From assembly GCA_964583335.1 (NCBI GenBank), contig CAZOVG010000002.1, positions 62,001 through 126,000 of the forward strand: a DNA stretch of 64,000 nt, in the 5' to 3' direction. Each line of letters begins with the position of its first letter. Positions within the stretch are counted from its first letter, which is position 1. A program made the position numbers and the translations under genes. The DNA comes from JAGNKE01 sp964583335. Lineage in GTDB: Bacteria > Pseudomonadota > Alphaproteobacteria > Micavibrionales > Micavibrionaceae. A model generated the notes under the pieces. It was not told where the DNA came from. It saw nothing but the letters and a program-made list of their open reading frames with translations, and ran no database searches. Of this stretch, positions 10,882 to 19,763 are shown piece after piece.

Positions 10882-11304
10882 ATGTCGCCCTTTACGCTCA
10901 TGCTGCTCGATCACGGGTTTTATGTGTTTCACCTCGCCCTGACGCTGTTTAACGTGTTTGGCTGGGTTTCCAAGCGTACGCGGCTTCTGCACCGCTGGTG
11001 CGTGGGGGTCACGGCGGGGTGCTGGCTGACCGTCGGGCCGGTTTTGTATGGGACGTTGGGGTATTGCCCGCTGACGGACTGGCACTGGCAGATCAAGGCG
11101 GCGCGCGGGCAGATCGCCCTGCCGGACTCGTTCATCACGCTGCTTTTGAACCAGATCGGGCTGTTTCCCGCGCCGGACACGGTGGAGATGCTGACGGGGG
11201 TTGTGTTTGCCGGGGTGGTGGCGGCGACGCTGTTCCTCTGGTGGCGCGGGCGGGCGGCGGAGACGGGAATCGCTAAGACCCCAAGACGCGAAGCAGGGTT
11301 TTGA
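10882..11304 (+). CDS. DUF2784 family membrane protein
   Basis: A 140-residue protein with three to four membrane helices. The HLALTLFNVFGWV start, the GYCPLTDWHWQ motif and a C-terminal helix (VVFAGVVAATLFLWW) match the DUF2784 family, whose role is unknown. It stands alone between two repeat-rich gaps. The last 20 residues (GIAKTPRREAGF end) run into repeat-derived sequence (CTAAGACCCCAAGACGCG), so its natural C-terminus may have been altered by a repeat insertion. Confidence 0.75.
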   Translation: MSPFTLMLLDHGFYVFHLALTLFNVFGWVSKRTRLLHRWCVGVTAGCWLTVGPVLYGTLGYCPLTDWHWQIKAARGQIALPDSFITLLLNQIGLFPAPDTVEMLTGVVFAGVVAATLFLWWRGRAAETGIAKTPRREAGF

Positions 11305-11484
11305 AACACGGCGAGCACGCGAACTCAACGCGGCTTGCGCCCTCTTGTTATACCAGCGAAAGCGGGGTGCAAGTAAGATGAATACCGATAAAGAGGCAAA
11401 ATCTTGCACGAAAAGACACGGCTACCATTTATTTGGCTCTATGTTAGCTATGAATTGATCTGCGGAACACTATAGGATCGTACG

Positions 11485-12024
11485 ATGAAATATATTTTTA
11501 ATTTTTTAAAAAAAATAATAAGCGATTTGGAGTCTACGACTATTACCTACATATCAGGCCTTATAATTTATGTAATCTTGTATTTTTTAGGACTTATTCC
11601 TTATGTTTATGCTTTCGTCCTTCAAAAAACGCTTTTAAAAAACTGCCTGATCATCTTTTTGATATATTCCTCAGCATTTCTTTTTGTTCTGTTATTAGTC
11701 GTTATAATTAAAAAATCTTCACCAAAAGAAGAACTTTATAATCATGATGTATTCAATAATTTGGCTTGGCGTTGGAAATATTACATGGGTGAGGTTGATG
11801 ACATAAGGCCATTTTGTGCGAGTTGTGATCTTGAAATCACGCCTATAAATGAAGGGGGAAGAGGCTTGGCAGAAAAGTGGTGTTATAAATGCTCTGATTG
11901 CGAAAATGGGACTAATATCACTTCAGCAGGCTCTCATAAAGATCGTGTAGGTTACATTCAAAAGAAAATTGAGAAAAACCTTAGAAATGGTAATTGGAAA
12001 AGTATAGTAAAAACTTATAAATAA
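11485..12024 (+). CDS. AT-rich membrane protein with zinc-ribbon tail
   Basis: A 179-residue protein with two membrane helices (about 14-38 and 48-76) followed by a soluble domain carrying paired cysteines CASC and CYKCSDC about 25 residues apart, a pattern that usually binds one zinc ion. The family was not identified. The gene is strikingly AT-rich with A/T third positions, unlike its neighbours, which suggests recent transfer. It runs into the methyltransferase gene with only 25 bases between. Confidence 0.65.
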   Translation: MKYIFNFLKKIISDLESTTITYISGLIIYVILYFLGLIPYVYAFVLQKTLLKNCLIIFLIYSSAFLFVLLLVVIIKKSSPKEELYNHDVFNNLAWRWKYYMGEVDDIRPFCASCDLEITPINEGGRGLAEKWCYKCSDCENGTNITSAGSHKDRVGYIQKKIEKNLRNGNWKSIVKTYK

Positions 12025-12049
12025 CCTATGTTTGAAAGTCTGGAAAAAA

Positions 12050-12952
12050 ATGACCTCCACCCTCCTCACCCTTTGCGATCTGATCCGGTATGGCACCTCG
12101 AAATTCTCGGAGGCCGTGCTGACCTATGGCCACGGCACGGACAACGCGTTCGACGAGGCGTGTTTTATCGTGCTGGAGACGCTGCATCTCGAACCCGAGC
12201 AGCTGGAGGCGTTCTGGCACGCGCGGCTGACGGAGGATGAGCGCACGCGTCTGCTCTCCCTCTTTGAGGCGCGGGTTAAGAGCCGCACGCCCGCGCCGTA
12301 CCTTGTGGGCCGGGCGAAGTGTCAGGGCTACAGCTTTTTTTGCGATCCGCGCGCGATCATCCCGCGTTCGTTCATCGCCGAGATCCTCTGCGGCCCCGAT
12401 ACGCCCGCGCCGGATTCCGACGACGTTTCGCGCGTGCTGGACCTTTGCACCGGCGGGGGGTCGCTGGCGATCATCGCCGCCGATCTGTTCCCGCTCGCGA
12501 AGGTGGACGCGGTGGACCTTTCGCCGGACGCGCTGGCGCTGGCCAAGAAAAACGTCGAGTCGTACGGGTTCGAGGACCGCTTGACGCTTTATCAGGGCGA
12601 TTTGTTCGCGCCGCTGCCGAAAAACGCGCGGTACGATTTGATCCTGACCAACCCGCCTTATGTCGATGCGCCGGGGATGGGCGACCTGCCGCCCGAATAC
12701 GCCGCCGAGCCGACCATGGCGCTGGACGGCGGGGAAGACGGGCTGGACCTCGTGCATAAAATTCTGCGCGCCGCGCCGGATTACCTCAAGCCGCAGGGCA
12801 TGATCATCTGCGAGCTGGGGCGCTGCGGCCCCGCGCTGCAAGCCGCGTATCCCGACATGGCGTTTTCGTGGATCAACACCGAGAACAGTCAGGGGGAGGT
12901 TTTCTTCCTCACGCGGGAGGAATTGCTGGAGCTTAAGGAGATGGCGGCTTGA
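12050..12952 (+). CDS. prmB: PrmB/HemK-type protein glutamine N5-methyltransferase
   Basis: This is a SAM-dependent methyltransferase that modifies a GGQ-type or ribosomal-protein glutamine. The 300-residue product has a helical N-terminal domain, a SAM site LDLCTGGGSLAI, the acidic VDAVDLSPDAL motif and the diagnostic NPPYVD. The early CDLIRYGTSKF and the IIPRSFIAE segment point to PrmB (ribosomal protein L3 methylation) rather than PrmC. ATG at 12050 gives the normal PrmB start; a TTG six codons upstream is less likely. Two small lipoprotein genes follow immediately. Confidence 0.9.
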   Translation: MTSTLLTLCDLIRYGTSKFSEAVLTYGHGTDNAFDEACFIVLETLHLEPEQLEAFWHARLTEDERTRLLSLFEARVKSRTPAPYLVGRAKCQGYSFFCDPRAIIPRSFIAEILCGPDTPAPDSDDVSRVLDLCTGGGSLAIIAADLFPLAKVDAVDLSPDALALAKKNVESYGFEDRLTLYQGDLFAPLPKNARYDLILTNPPYVDAPGMGDLPPEYAAEPTMALDGGEDGLDLVHKILRAAPDYLKPQGMIICELGRCGPALQAAYPDMAFSWINTENSQGEVFFLTREELLELKEMAA

Positions 12953-12954
12953 CT

Positions 12955-13086
12955 ATGCGCAAACTGATTTTTCTTTGTCTCTTGGCGGTCACCCTTTCTG
13001 GCTGTATGAGCCGGACGACCAGCCGCATGGGCGATATCTTCAACGACAGCGCCAAAGACGCGGGTACACGGTCGGGCGGCGGATAA
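12955..13086 (+). CDS. 43-aa lipoprotein
   Basis: A short frame starting 2 bases after the methyltransferase stop. The product MRKLIFLCLLAVTLSGC... has a perfect lipobox (LSGC), with the mature Cys at residue 17 and only 27 residues after it. It is probably translationally coupled to the upstream gene. Function is unknown. Confidence 0.7.
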   Translation: MRKLIFLCLLAVTLSGCMSRTTSRMGDIFNDSAKDAGTRSGGG

Positions 13087-13135
13087 TACGCAAAAGCCCA
13101 TAGGCAAGCGCCCTGCGACCTGCTAGAGATAATTT

Positions 13136-13336
13136 ATGAGAACAGCCATCCTTATTCTTTGCCTTTTCAGCCTCTCCGCGTGCGGCATCGTCAAACGCTT
13201 CATACCCGGGCGGCCCTCGCCGCGCGTGATTCTGGGCGGGCATTTGGCTTCCGTTGCGCCCTGCACGATCGCCGAGGCGGACATCGTGCTGGCCGCGTAT
13301 TACAGCCGCGATGCGCTTGGCCGCCTGCCGTCCTGA
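13136..13336 (+). CDS. 66-aa lipoprotein
   Basis: A small secreted lipoprotein: MRTAILILCLFSLSACGIV has a lipobox with Cys at residue 16, followed by a short Pro/Arg-rich region and a possible amphipathic helix (TIAEADIVLAAYYSRDAL). It lies between another tiny lipoprotein and a flavoprotein gene that starts 5 bases later. The family is unknown. Confidence 0.65.
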   Translation: MRTAILILCLFSLSACGIVKRFIPGRPSPRVILGGHLASVAPCTIAEADIVLAAYYSRDALGRLPS

Positions 13337-13341
13337 TCCTT

Positions 13342-14376
13342 ATGAATACCGTTGAAAAAATCCTGATCGCCGGGGCGGGGCCTGCGGGGCTTGCCTGTGC
13401 GCTTGGGTTGCTGAGGCTCGGGTTTGTCCCGCGCATCGTGGAGAGAATTCCGGCCGGCGCGGCGCGCAGCTCTCGCCGGGGGCTGACCCTGCGGCCCCGG
13501 ACGCTGGCGCTGCTCGAACCTCTGGGGGTCTGCGAACGCCTCATCACGGCGGGGCATAAAGTCTCAGCCCTGCGGGTGGAGGAAGACGGGCGTGTGCTGG
13601 CGCGGTTCGATTTATCGAGTCTGGGGTGCGGCTTTCCCTTTCTGCTTTGCCTGCCGGAGGATGTTCTGGTTTCGATTTTAACGGAGCGGGTCAACGAACT
13701 GGGCGGGCGGATCGAAGCCGGGCTGGCGGTGACGAATGTGCGGATCGAGGCGGATAGGCTGGCGCGTGTGCATTTCAGCGACGGGACGGAGGCCGCCTAT
13801 GAGCGCGTGATCGGGGCGGACGGGGTACACAGCACGGTGCGCACGGCTCTGGGGATTCCGTTCGCGGGCTATGATTATCCGGGCGGCTGGTTTTTCGCGG
13901 ACGAGGCGGCGGACGAGACGCCGGATGCGGGCGTTTTAAGTCTTCTGCCCGGCGGGGGGATGGCCTTCACCCTGCCCTGCGGCGCGGGCCGTGTGCGGCG
14001 GGTTTCCAACGTTGCGTTCGAGGGCGCCCTGCCCCTGCCCGTCTGCGTCCGGCGGGCGCAGAGCGTTGAGCGCGGAGGGGTCAGATTCATTAGCACGGCG
14101 AGTGCAGCGCACGGGCCATTCGGCGGGGTCGGGATGAGCCGTGCGGTCGAGGATGGGCTCTCATCGGTACTTGCTCCTGACGGGACCGCGGGGACGGGCG
14201 AGGCGGATCAAACGCTTGCGGCCATGCTGGAGCTTTCCGAGACCGTCTTCCGAGCCGGGCGGATCAAGGGCCGCGCGGGAAGGTTTTTCCGGGCGTATAT
14301 CCTGTTTCTCTGTGCGAAGGTTCCGGGGTTCCGGCGGCGGGTGCTTCGCGCCCTGTCGGGCGAGATCAGCGCTTAG
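13342..14376 (+). CDS. FAD-dependent monooxygenase-like protein, degenerate
   Basis: This belongs to the p-hydroxybenzoate hydroxylase/UbiH flavoprotein fold. It has the FAD dinucleotide motif GAGPAG (11-16), a RRGLTLRP arginine segment and the GADGVHSTVR motif (about 158-167). The second FAD-ribityl motif, normally GDAAH-x-PFGG, reads ASAAHGPFGG (about residue 250), so the Gly-Asp pair that binds FAD is lost. At 344 residues it is shorter than typical members (380-410), mostly through a contraction before that motif. It may be a reduced-function or decaying enzyme. Family assignment is firm; substrate is unknown. Confidence 0.75.
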   Translation: MNTVEKILIAGAGPAGLACALGLLRLGFVPRIVERIPAGAARSSRRGLTLRPRTLALLEPLGVCERLITAGHKVSALRVEEDGRVLARFDLSSLGCGFPFLLCLPEDVLVSILTERVNELGGRIEAGLAVTNVRIEADRLARVHFSDGTEAAYERVIGADGVHSTVRTALGIPFAGYDYPGGWFFADEAADETPDAGVLSLLPGGGMAFTLPCGAGRVRRVSNVAFEGALPLPVCVRRAQSVERGGVRFISTASAAHGPFGGVGMSRAVEDGLSSVLAPDGTAGTGEADQTLAAMLELSETVFRAGRIKGRAGRFFRAYILFLCAKVPGFRRRVLRALSGEISA

Positions 14377-14388
14377 GCGGCCACGATC

Positions 14389-15123
14389 TTACTGGCACTG
14401 CCCTTCGATGCAGGAAGGGCGGTAAGGTCTGCACTCCGGACTTTCACAGACATGGGCGCTCTCAGCCGGTTCGCCGCAGGATGCGCTCAACCTGCCTTGA
14501 TGCTTTTTTACAGCGGAGATCGCTATGGGCATGCCGCAGTCGCAGCCGCCGCAGCGCGTACTGACCGCCGTGCAATCGTCGGCGGAATGGCAGATCCGGT
14601 CCGCGCCGGGAATCTTAACGTCATACCCAATACCAATCACTTCGCGCAGGGTTCCGATGATTCCGCTACCCTCTGCGTCGCTGATTGCCGATGAAGGGCC
14701 GCAGAGTGGCACCCAGAGCATGTTGCCGACCTGTGTTTCCGCCACGATTAACGCATCCTGACCGAAATTCAGCGTATCGCCCCAGTGCGCATTGAACAGA
14801 ACATTCACGCGGGCGTCTCTTTTCATGCCCTTCCAATTGTGGATCACCTTGTATTCGTAAATTTTGAGCCCGGCATCGAACACCTGATCGTTATGGTCTG
14901 CGGCGGGGCTTTCCGCGTCGGCGACACCCTTGGCCGCAGCGCGTTCTTCCTCGGTCAGGTCGCGGGTGCGTTCCAGACGCCCCTCAAATATAAAGGGCGA
15001 CTGCTCGATCGTTTCGTGATCAAGCCCGGGTACGCCCGAACATTTAAGCGCTTGAACCTCAGAGGCAGAAAAAGCAGCGAGGCATAATAAAAGGGCAAAT
15101 TTAAAAAGACTTAATCTGGCCAT
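14389..15123 (-). CDS. Secreted cysteine-rich protein, TIMP/netrin-like
   Basis: A 244-residue exported protein. Residues 1-25 form a signal peptide (FALLLCLAAFSASEVQA). The first two thirds look like an OB-fold (IFEGRLE, YEYKVIHNWKG, VNVLFNAHWG, DALIVAE), as in bacterial TIMP-like proteins. The C-terminal 75 residues carry about ten cysteines (CHSADDC, CGGCDC, CESPEC, CIEGQC), likely disulfide-bonded. It is convergent with the flavoprotein gene, 12 bases apart. The fold assignment is by pattern only; function is unknown. Confidence 0.65.
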   Translation of the reverse strand: MARLSLFKFALLLCLAAFSASEVQALKCSGVPGLDHETIEQSPFIFEGRLERTRDLTEEERAAAKGVADAESPAADHNDQVFDAGLKIYEYKVIHNWKGMKRDARVNVLFNAHWGDTLNFGQDALIVAETQVGNMLWVPLCGPSSAISDAEGSGIIGTLREVIGIGYDVKIPGADRICHSADDCTAVSTRCGGCDCGMPIAISAVKKHQGRLSASCGEPAESAHVCESPECRPYRPSCIEGQCQ

Positions 15124-15341
15124 GGCTCATTCTATAACAGGTCACCCCGGGGATGCATTATCAATTTTCCTATCCGGGACTTTGCGTTTACGACAATCAG
15201 CAACTCGCGTGTTTTTTCTTTATACTTTCCTGCGCTTCAAAGCGCATAAAATCAACCACTATTTTACTATTTCTTGTAAATGGATCGGCGTGGCGCTCAT
15301 TTATCTTGCCAGGCGTGGCCAGAGTTCTGTAGATTTTTCTT

Positions 15342-15935
15342 ATGAACGCTTCGACCACACAGAAGAAGCCTCCCCTATCCGGCGCGACGGCGTCGCCTCA
15401 GGGGTATTCAGCCGACGATCCAGAAGACGGTGCGCCCGATCTGGAAGCCTATTGGGAGCACAGCAAGATTCCTGCGGACCGCGATCATCCCGACGTTCCA
15501 ATTCTTCCGCCCTATATTTTCGGCGGAACTCTCGTCTTTGCCCTCATTCTGGAAGTCTTCGCGGGCGGCGATTTCTTTCGTTTCGCGGCGCAGGTCAGCG
15601 TGGGCCTGCTTTCGATCAGCCTCGGCGCCGGTCTTCTGGCGTGGTGTTTTACGCTGTTTGCGAATGAAGAGACAAATATCGAGCCCTACAAGCCCGCGAC
15701 CACTCTGGTAACGGTCGGGCCTTATGGATTTTCCCGCAATCCCATCTATATCGCCCTGTGCGCGCTTTACCTCGGACTGTCGGTGCTCTTCGACATTACG
15801 TGGGGATTTGTGCTGTTTCCTGTTGTGGTCGTGGCCGTGCAATACCTCGTAATCGTGCGGGAGGAGACTTATCTCGAAGAAAAATTCGGGCAGAAATACC
15901 GCGATTACTGCAAGTCTGTGCGGCGCTGGTTATAG
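15342..15935 (+). CDS. Isoprenylcysteine/phospholipid methyltransferase-family membrane protein
   Basis: A 197-residue integral membrane protein with about four helices after a 55-residue soluble N-terminus. The C-terminal half has the ICMT/PEMT signature: LVTVGPYGFSRNPIYIA, then two hydrophobic spans and REETYLEEKFGQKYRDYC, which in this family bind SAM and the methyl acceptor. Bacterial members methylate unknown small or lipid substrates. It stands alone between divergent and same-strand neighbours. Confidence 0.85.
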   Translation: MNASTTQKKPPLSGATASPQGYSADDPEDGAPDLEAYWEHSKIPADRDHPDVPILPPYIFGGTLVFALILEVFAGGDFFRFAAQVSVGLLSISLGAGLLAWCFTLFANEETNIEPYKPATTLVTVGPYGFSRNPIYIALCALYLGLSVLFDITWGFVLFPVVVVAVQYLVIVREETYLEEKFGQKYRDYCKSVRRWL

Positions 15936-16015
15936 AGTCTCCCGATCCTGTCTTTTTTACATTTCCATCAAGGATTTGCTTGCGCCGTTTTGTTCGGGCT
16001 GGTTAGATAGACCGC

Positions 16016-17023
16016 ATGAATGATGAAGAACAGATCGATGTGCGCACGCCCTCCACGGATACGCTTGAGGAGCTGGGCCGCGTTGATGAGGACCGTTTCC
16101 GGAAAAGTCTTGACGAACTGATCATCGAAGCCGAGGAGATGCGCCTTTCGCGCATGAAGCAGCACCGCACGCGCGGCTTCATCGCCATGAATATGGGCAT
16201 CTTGTTCATGCTGATCGGCGTGGGCGCGTTCGGGTGGTTTTTCCTGGTCATGACCGATATTCCGATGGCCACGCTCTGTATTGTGCTGTCCGCCATCCCG
16301 CCGATCGCGCTGAATATCTGGGCGGGGCGGCCGCTCAAGCTTTATGCGCATGAGCACAAGACCAAATTCATGCCCAAACTGGCCAAGGCCCTCAACGGCC
16401 TGTCCTTTTATCCCGAACGCGGAGTGAGCGCCAAGGTTCTGGCCAAACTCGCGATCCTGCCGGCCTTCGACCGCTACGAGGCCGAAGATTGCTTCATGGG
16501 CACCTACAAGGGCGTGAAGGTCGTCTTCTCCGAGGCGCGGCTGTTTTCCAAGGCCAGCAAGGACGGGCCGGTCTTCGACGGGATTTTTGTTCTTCTGGAA
16601 ATCCCCGGCGACGTGATCGAGGGGCATACGATCCTCACCTCCAACTCCAAGATGGTTAAGGCGTGGGAGAAGACGCGCTGGAAGACCATGAAGCGCGTGT
16701 ATGTCAGCGTTTCGAACCCCAACTGGGACCGGTTCGAGATCTTCTCCACCAAGCCCGAGGCCGCCGAGTTGATGGTCGGGGAGCGTCTGCTCAAGGAGCT
16801 GTCCGAGGCCTCCGACATTTTCGACGGGGCGCCGCTCAGCGTCGCCATGTTCGGCAAGAAATTCGTCTTTATGATGATCCCGAACGATACCGACATGTTC
16901 GAGCCTTCCAACCTGTTCGTGCCCGTCACGACCAACCAGCACGCCCTTCAATGCAAGAAAGAGATCGAGCAGATCCTCGAAATCATCGACGTGTTCGACC
17001 TGTACCAGCCCCTGAAGCGCTAA
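16016..17023 (+). CDS. DUF3137 family membrane protein
   Basis: A 335-residue protein with a charged cytoplasmic N-terminus, two adjacent membrane helices (about 62-105: MGILFMLIGVGAFGWFFLV and the following span) and a large C-terminal domain. The GTYKGVKVVFSEARL, FDGIFVLLEIP and FMMIPNDTDMFEPS segments match DUF3137 proteins of unknown role. It is followed by the CheZ-like gene in the same direction after 153 bases. Confidence 0.8.
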   Translation: MNDEEQIDVRTPSTDTLEELGRVDEDRFRKSLDELIIEAEEMRLSRMKQHRTRGFIAMNMGILFMLIGVGAFGWFFLVMTDIPMATLCIVLSAIPPIALNIWAGRPLKLYAHEHKTKFMPKLAKALNGLSFYPERGVSAKVLAKLAILPAFDRYEAEDCFMGTYKGVKVVFSEARLFSKASKDGPVFDGIFVLLEIPGDVIEGHTILTSNSKMVKAWEKTRWKTMKRVYVSVSNPNWDRFEIFSTKPEAAELMVGERLLKELSEASDIFDGAPLSVAMFGKKFVFMMIPNDTDMFEPSNLFVPVTTNQHALQCKKEIEQILEIIDVFDLYQPLKR

Positions 17024-17176
17024 TCGGGCATTCAGACCTTTTTTCCCTATATTTTACCGTCACTTACGCCTTTTGGTCAGGTTTAACAGCCCTTTTTGGG
17101 GGGTGCTGCGCCTGCGTAGTATTTTGTTAAGAAACCGGGCGTATACTCACAAGGAGTAAAAGGGGCAGTTCCGTCA

Positions 17177-17794
17177 ATGAGAGCACAAAGCAAAGAAGCC
17201 GAAGAGGGCGCCGCCGATATTTTCGGCGCGGTCGAGGCACTGAACGCGCAGCTTAGGACGATCGAGAAGTTCGTGGCGCGCCGGTTCGATGAAATTTCCA
17301 TGGAAATCAACGCCACCGCGCAGCAGGTGGATATGGCCGAGGACGGGATCGTCCGCCGGTTTCAAGAGATTCTTGAGGTTCTGGGCGCCATTTCCTATAA
17401 GGGCGACCATGCCACGGCGGCCAATTCCGGGGTCGAGTTGGAGGCCGTGATCGTCGATACCGAACAGGCGGCCACGCGCATCATGGACGCCGCCGACCGG
17501 ATCGCCGAATATGTGGGCGAGAACCATGAAAAAGACTGGGCGAACGACGAGACGCGCAACGCGCTCCGGCTCAAGATCAACGACGATATTCAGGAAATCC
17601 TGATGGCCTGCACGTTCCAGGATCTGACCGGGCAGCGCATCCGCAATACGCTCAATAACCTGCACGATATCGAATCCCGCATCAGCGGGGCTTTCGAGAA
17701 GCTGGGGATCGACGTGAAGCCCAGCGAGCAGGCGATCGAGGAGCGGGTCGGGCAAGCGTCCAGCCAGGACGATATCGACTCCCTGTTCAATTAA
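17177..17794 (+). CDS. cheZ: CheZ-family CheY-P phosphatase
   Basis: CheZ proteins dephosphorylate CheY-P to reset the flagellar motor. This 205-residue all-helical protein has the catalytic motif CTFQDLTGQRI, with D149 and Q153 equivalent to the E. coli D143/Q147 pair. Its C-terminus SQDDIDSLFN resembles the CheY-binding tails of CheZ and FliM. ATG at 17177 gives the expected length. No chemotaxis or flagellar genes adjoin it, so it probably acts with components encoded elsewhere. Confidence 0.88.
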   Translation: MRAQSKEAEEGAADIFGAVEALNAQLRTIEKFVARRFDEISMEINATAQQVDMAEDGIVRRFQEILEVLGAISYKGDHATAANSGVELEAVIVDTEQAATRIMDAADRIAEYVGENHEKDWANDETRNALRLKINDDIQEILMACTFQDLTGQRIRNTLNNLHDIESRISGAFEKLGIDVKPSEQAIEERVGQASSQDDIDSLFN

Positions 17795-17820
17795 GCCTTA
17801 TCCCTCAAGGATTTTTTAGA

Positions 17821-18690
17821 CTAGATATCCGGCCATAGATCATGCGGCGCGGCGGCGAAACTGAGCTCGCCATCTGCCGGAACGGATGAGGACGAGCGGT
17901 GCACAAACCCCTCGCCGTACACAACCATGTCGCCGGGGTTCAATTCGCGGACCCGCGCCTCTATATCGGGGTCTTTCTCGATCGGCTCCACCGTTTTGCC
18001 GCCCAGTTGCCGGCGCAGGGTTTTCCATTGTTCCTGCGTCACGCCGCCCACGAGGTATTCCAGCGGCGCGTGACCGGAAATATGCGCCGTCACGCCCTGA
18101 TCGAACCGCAGGGTCGGCTCGCCGCCCTTCTTGCCCGCCCCGCTTTCGGCCCAGAAGACCGCCAGATTCGTCTGCCTGCGCGGAAACTGCTGCGCCAGCC
18201 AGAAGCCCAGATCGTTGAACAGCCTCTGGCTGGGTTTGTCGTCCGACCGGACACCCAGCATAAAATCCGAGACGTCGTGCGCGACGCGCCTTATTTCGGC
18301 GGCGGGCGCCCAGACGGCGCTGGGGTAGAAAAATTCGGAGAGCTTATGGAACGTCGTGCGCACCGTGAGGGGCAGCGCGCTTTCAAGTTCGGGGCTCGCG
18401 CGCTTGCCGGAAAAATGCTCGTGGAGGCGGCCGTCGCGCATGAAGAAATGCTCCCCGATGCCGCCGAATTTGGCGATGCCCGTATCCTGAACCCGCCATG
18501 TATCTTCCGCGAAGGACAGGGACTCGTCGTGCGTGGCGGGAATAATCGCGGCGTCGATGACGCCGTTGCGGATCAGCGGGACGATCAGGCGGCTATCGTT
18601 CGGCGCGTAGACGATGCGTTCGTCCTCCGGGTGCTTTTGCAGCCCGGCGTGGCGTTCCATCACCTCTTTCCACGCGTATTTAGCCGTCAT
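17821..18690 (-). CDS. Unknown protein, tandem paralogue A (His lost)
   Basis: A 289-residue soluble protein that aligns along its whole length with the upstream paralogue (18680-19603). Shared blocks include ERIVYAPND, AAIIPA, PRRQTNL, GVTAHISGHAPLEYLVGGVT and a terminal PGDMVVYGEGFVHRSS. The last block looks like the end of a cupin/2-oxoglutarate-oxygenase barrel. Where the sister gene has HND before GVTAH, this copy has RFD, so a metal-binding His may be lost. Its start overlaps the sister gene's end by 11 bases, which suggests coupling. A DUF1826-like relation is possible but unproven. Confidence 0.7.
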   Translation of the reverse strand: MTAKYAWKEVMERHAGLQKHPEDERIVYAPNDSRLIVPLIRNGVIDAAIIPATHDESLSFAEDTWRVQDTGIAKFGGIGEHFFMRDGRLHEHFSGKRASPELESALPLTVRTTFHKLSEFFYPSAVWAPAAEIRRVAHDVSDFMLGVRSDDKPSQRLFNDLGFWLAQQFPRRQTNLAVFWAESGAGKKGGEPTLRFDQGVTAHISGHAPLEYLVGGVTQEQWKTLRRQLGGKTVEPIEKDPDIEARVRELNPGDMVVYGEGFVHRSSSSVPADGELSFAAAPHDLWPDI

Positions 18691-19603
18691 GATTCAGATC
18701 GTAAGGCCAGCCGCTGTTTCCGGCGGGTTCGGCGGCGAAGTTAAGTTGCCCCTTTTCGCCCGCTTCGGGCGAAGAGCGGTGGATGAGTTCCGGGCCGAAG
18801 ACCACGATGTCGCCGGGGTTGAGGCGGCGGATTCGCCCTTCGAGCTGCGGATAGTGCGTCAGAAGCTGGTCGCGCTCGCCCATACGGTTTTTCTGGAGCA
18901 GTTCCCACTGATCGTCCGTCACGCCGCCGACCAGATATTCCATCGGCGTATGGCCCGAGAGGTGGGCGGTTACGCCCGTGTCGTTATGAAGGTTGGGCAT
19001 CACGGTCGCCTTGCCCTGCCCCGCTTCCTGCCAGAGCAGTAAAAGGTTGGTCTGGCGGCGCGGGAAATGGTCGTCCAACCATTCCGCCGTCTGCGTGACG
19101 GGCCTTTCGAATTTCGCGCCGGGGGTCCAGGCCCAGAGAAGATCGCTCGCCTTGTTGGCCATCTGGCGCAGCGGCTTGAGCGGCGTCCAGTTTTCTTTCG
19201 GGTAGATAAATTCCGAGAGGCGCGTGAAGGATTCGCGCACGACACCGGGCAGCGCGGCGATCTCCTCGTTTGAGAGCTTCTTCGAGCCTTCGTAAAGATA
19301 GAGATTATCATCACGGACGAAGAATTGCTGGGCGATCGCGCCCTCGTCGTAATCCTCGACCTCGTATTCTTGCGCATGCCAGGTCAGGCCCGCGAAGGCT
19401 TCGCTATCGGCGGCGGGGATGATCGCGGCCTTGATGAAGCCTTCCTGAATTAAGGGAATGACAAGCTCCCGGTCCTCGGGGGCGTAGACGATGCGCGGGT
19501 CTTCCTCGTGCCTTTGAAGGCCGGAGAGCAAATGCCCCAATTCACCCCGGTTATATTTTCTTGTCATGCCCTCGAAAATACGCGGTTTTCGGGGATTTTG
19601 CAA
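18680..19603 (-). CDS. Unknown protein, tandem paralogue B (HxD kept)
   Basis: A 307-residue protein, the upstream member of a duplicated pair. It carries PNLHNDTGVTAHLSGHTP and, 60 residues later, NPGDIVVFGPELIHRSSP, an HxD...H arrangement typical of Fe(II)/2-oxoglutarate-type double-stranded beta-helix enzymes. That makes an oxygenase-like or metal-binding role plausible. An in-frame start MTRKYNRGELGHLL at 19567 may be the true one, since the first 12 residues are not matched in the paralogue. No signal peptide. Confidence 0.65.
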   Translation of the reverse strand: MQNPRKPRIFEGMTRKYNRGELGHLLSGLQRHEEDPRIVYAPEDRELVIPLIQEGFIKAAIIPAADSEAFAGLTWHAQEYEVEDYDEGAIAQQFFVRDDNLYLYEGSKKLSNEEIAALPGVVRESFTRLSEFIYPKENWTPLKPLRQMANKASDLLWAWTPGAKFERPVTQTAEWLDDHFPRRQTNLLLLWQEAGQGKATVMPNLHNDTGVTAHLSGHTPMEYLVGGVTDDQWELLQKNRMGERDQLLTHYPQLEGRIRRLNPGDIVVFGPELIHRSSPEAGEKGQLNFAAEPAGNSGWPYDLNHDG

Positions 19604-19763
19604 ACGGGCGGGCGCGGGCCGATAAAATATTCATAAAATTAAATCTAAATTCTATTCAAGTATTGATTAAATAATAAATCATTAATTATTTCGGATTTTA
19701 AGCATAGTTAAAGCCGTTTTTACTTCCTCAGTCTTATTATTAAAGAAAATGAGGAATTAAAAA

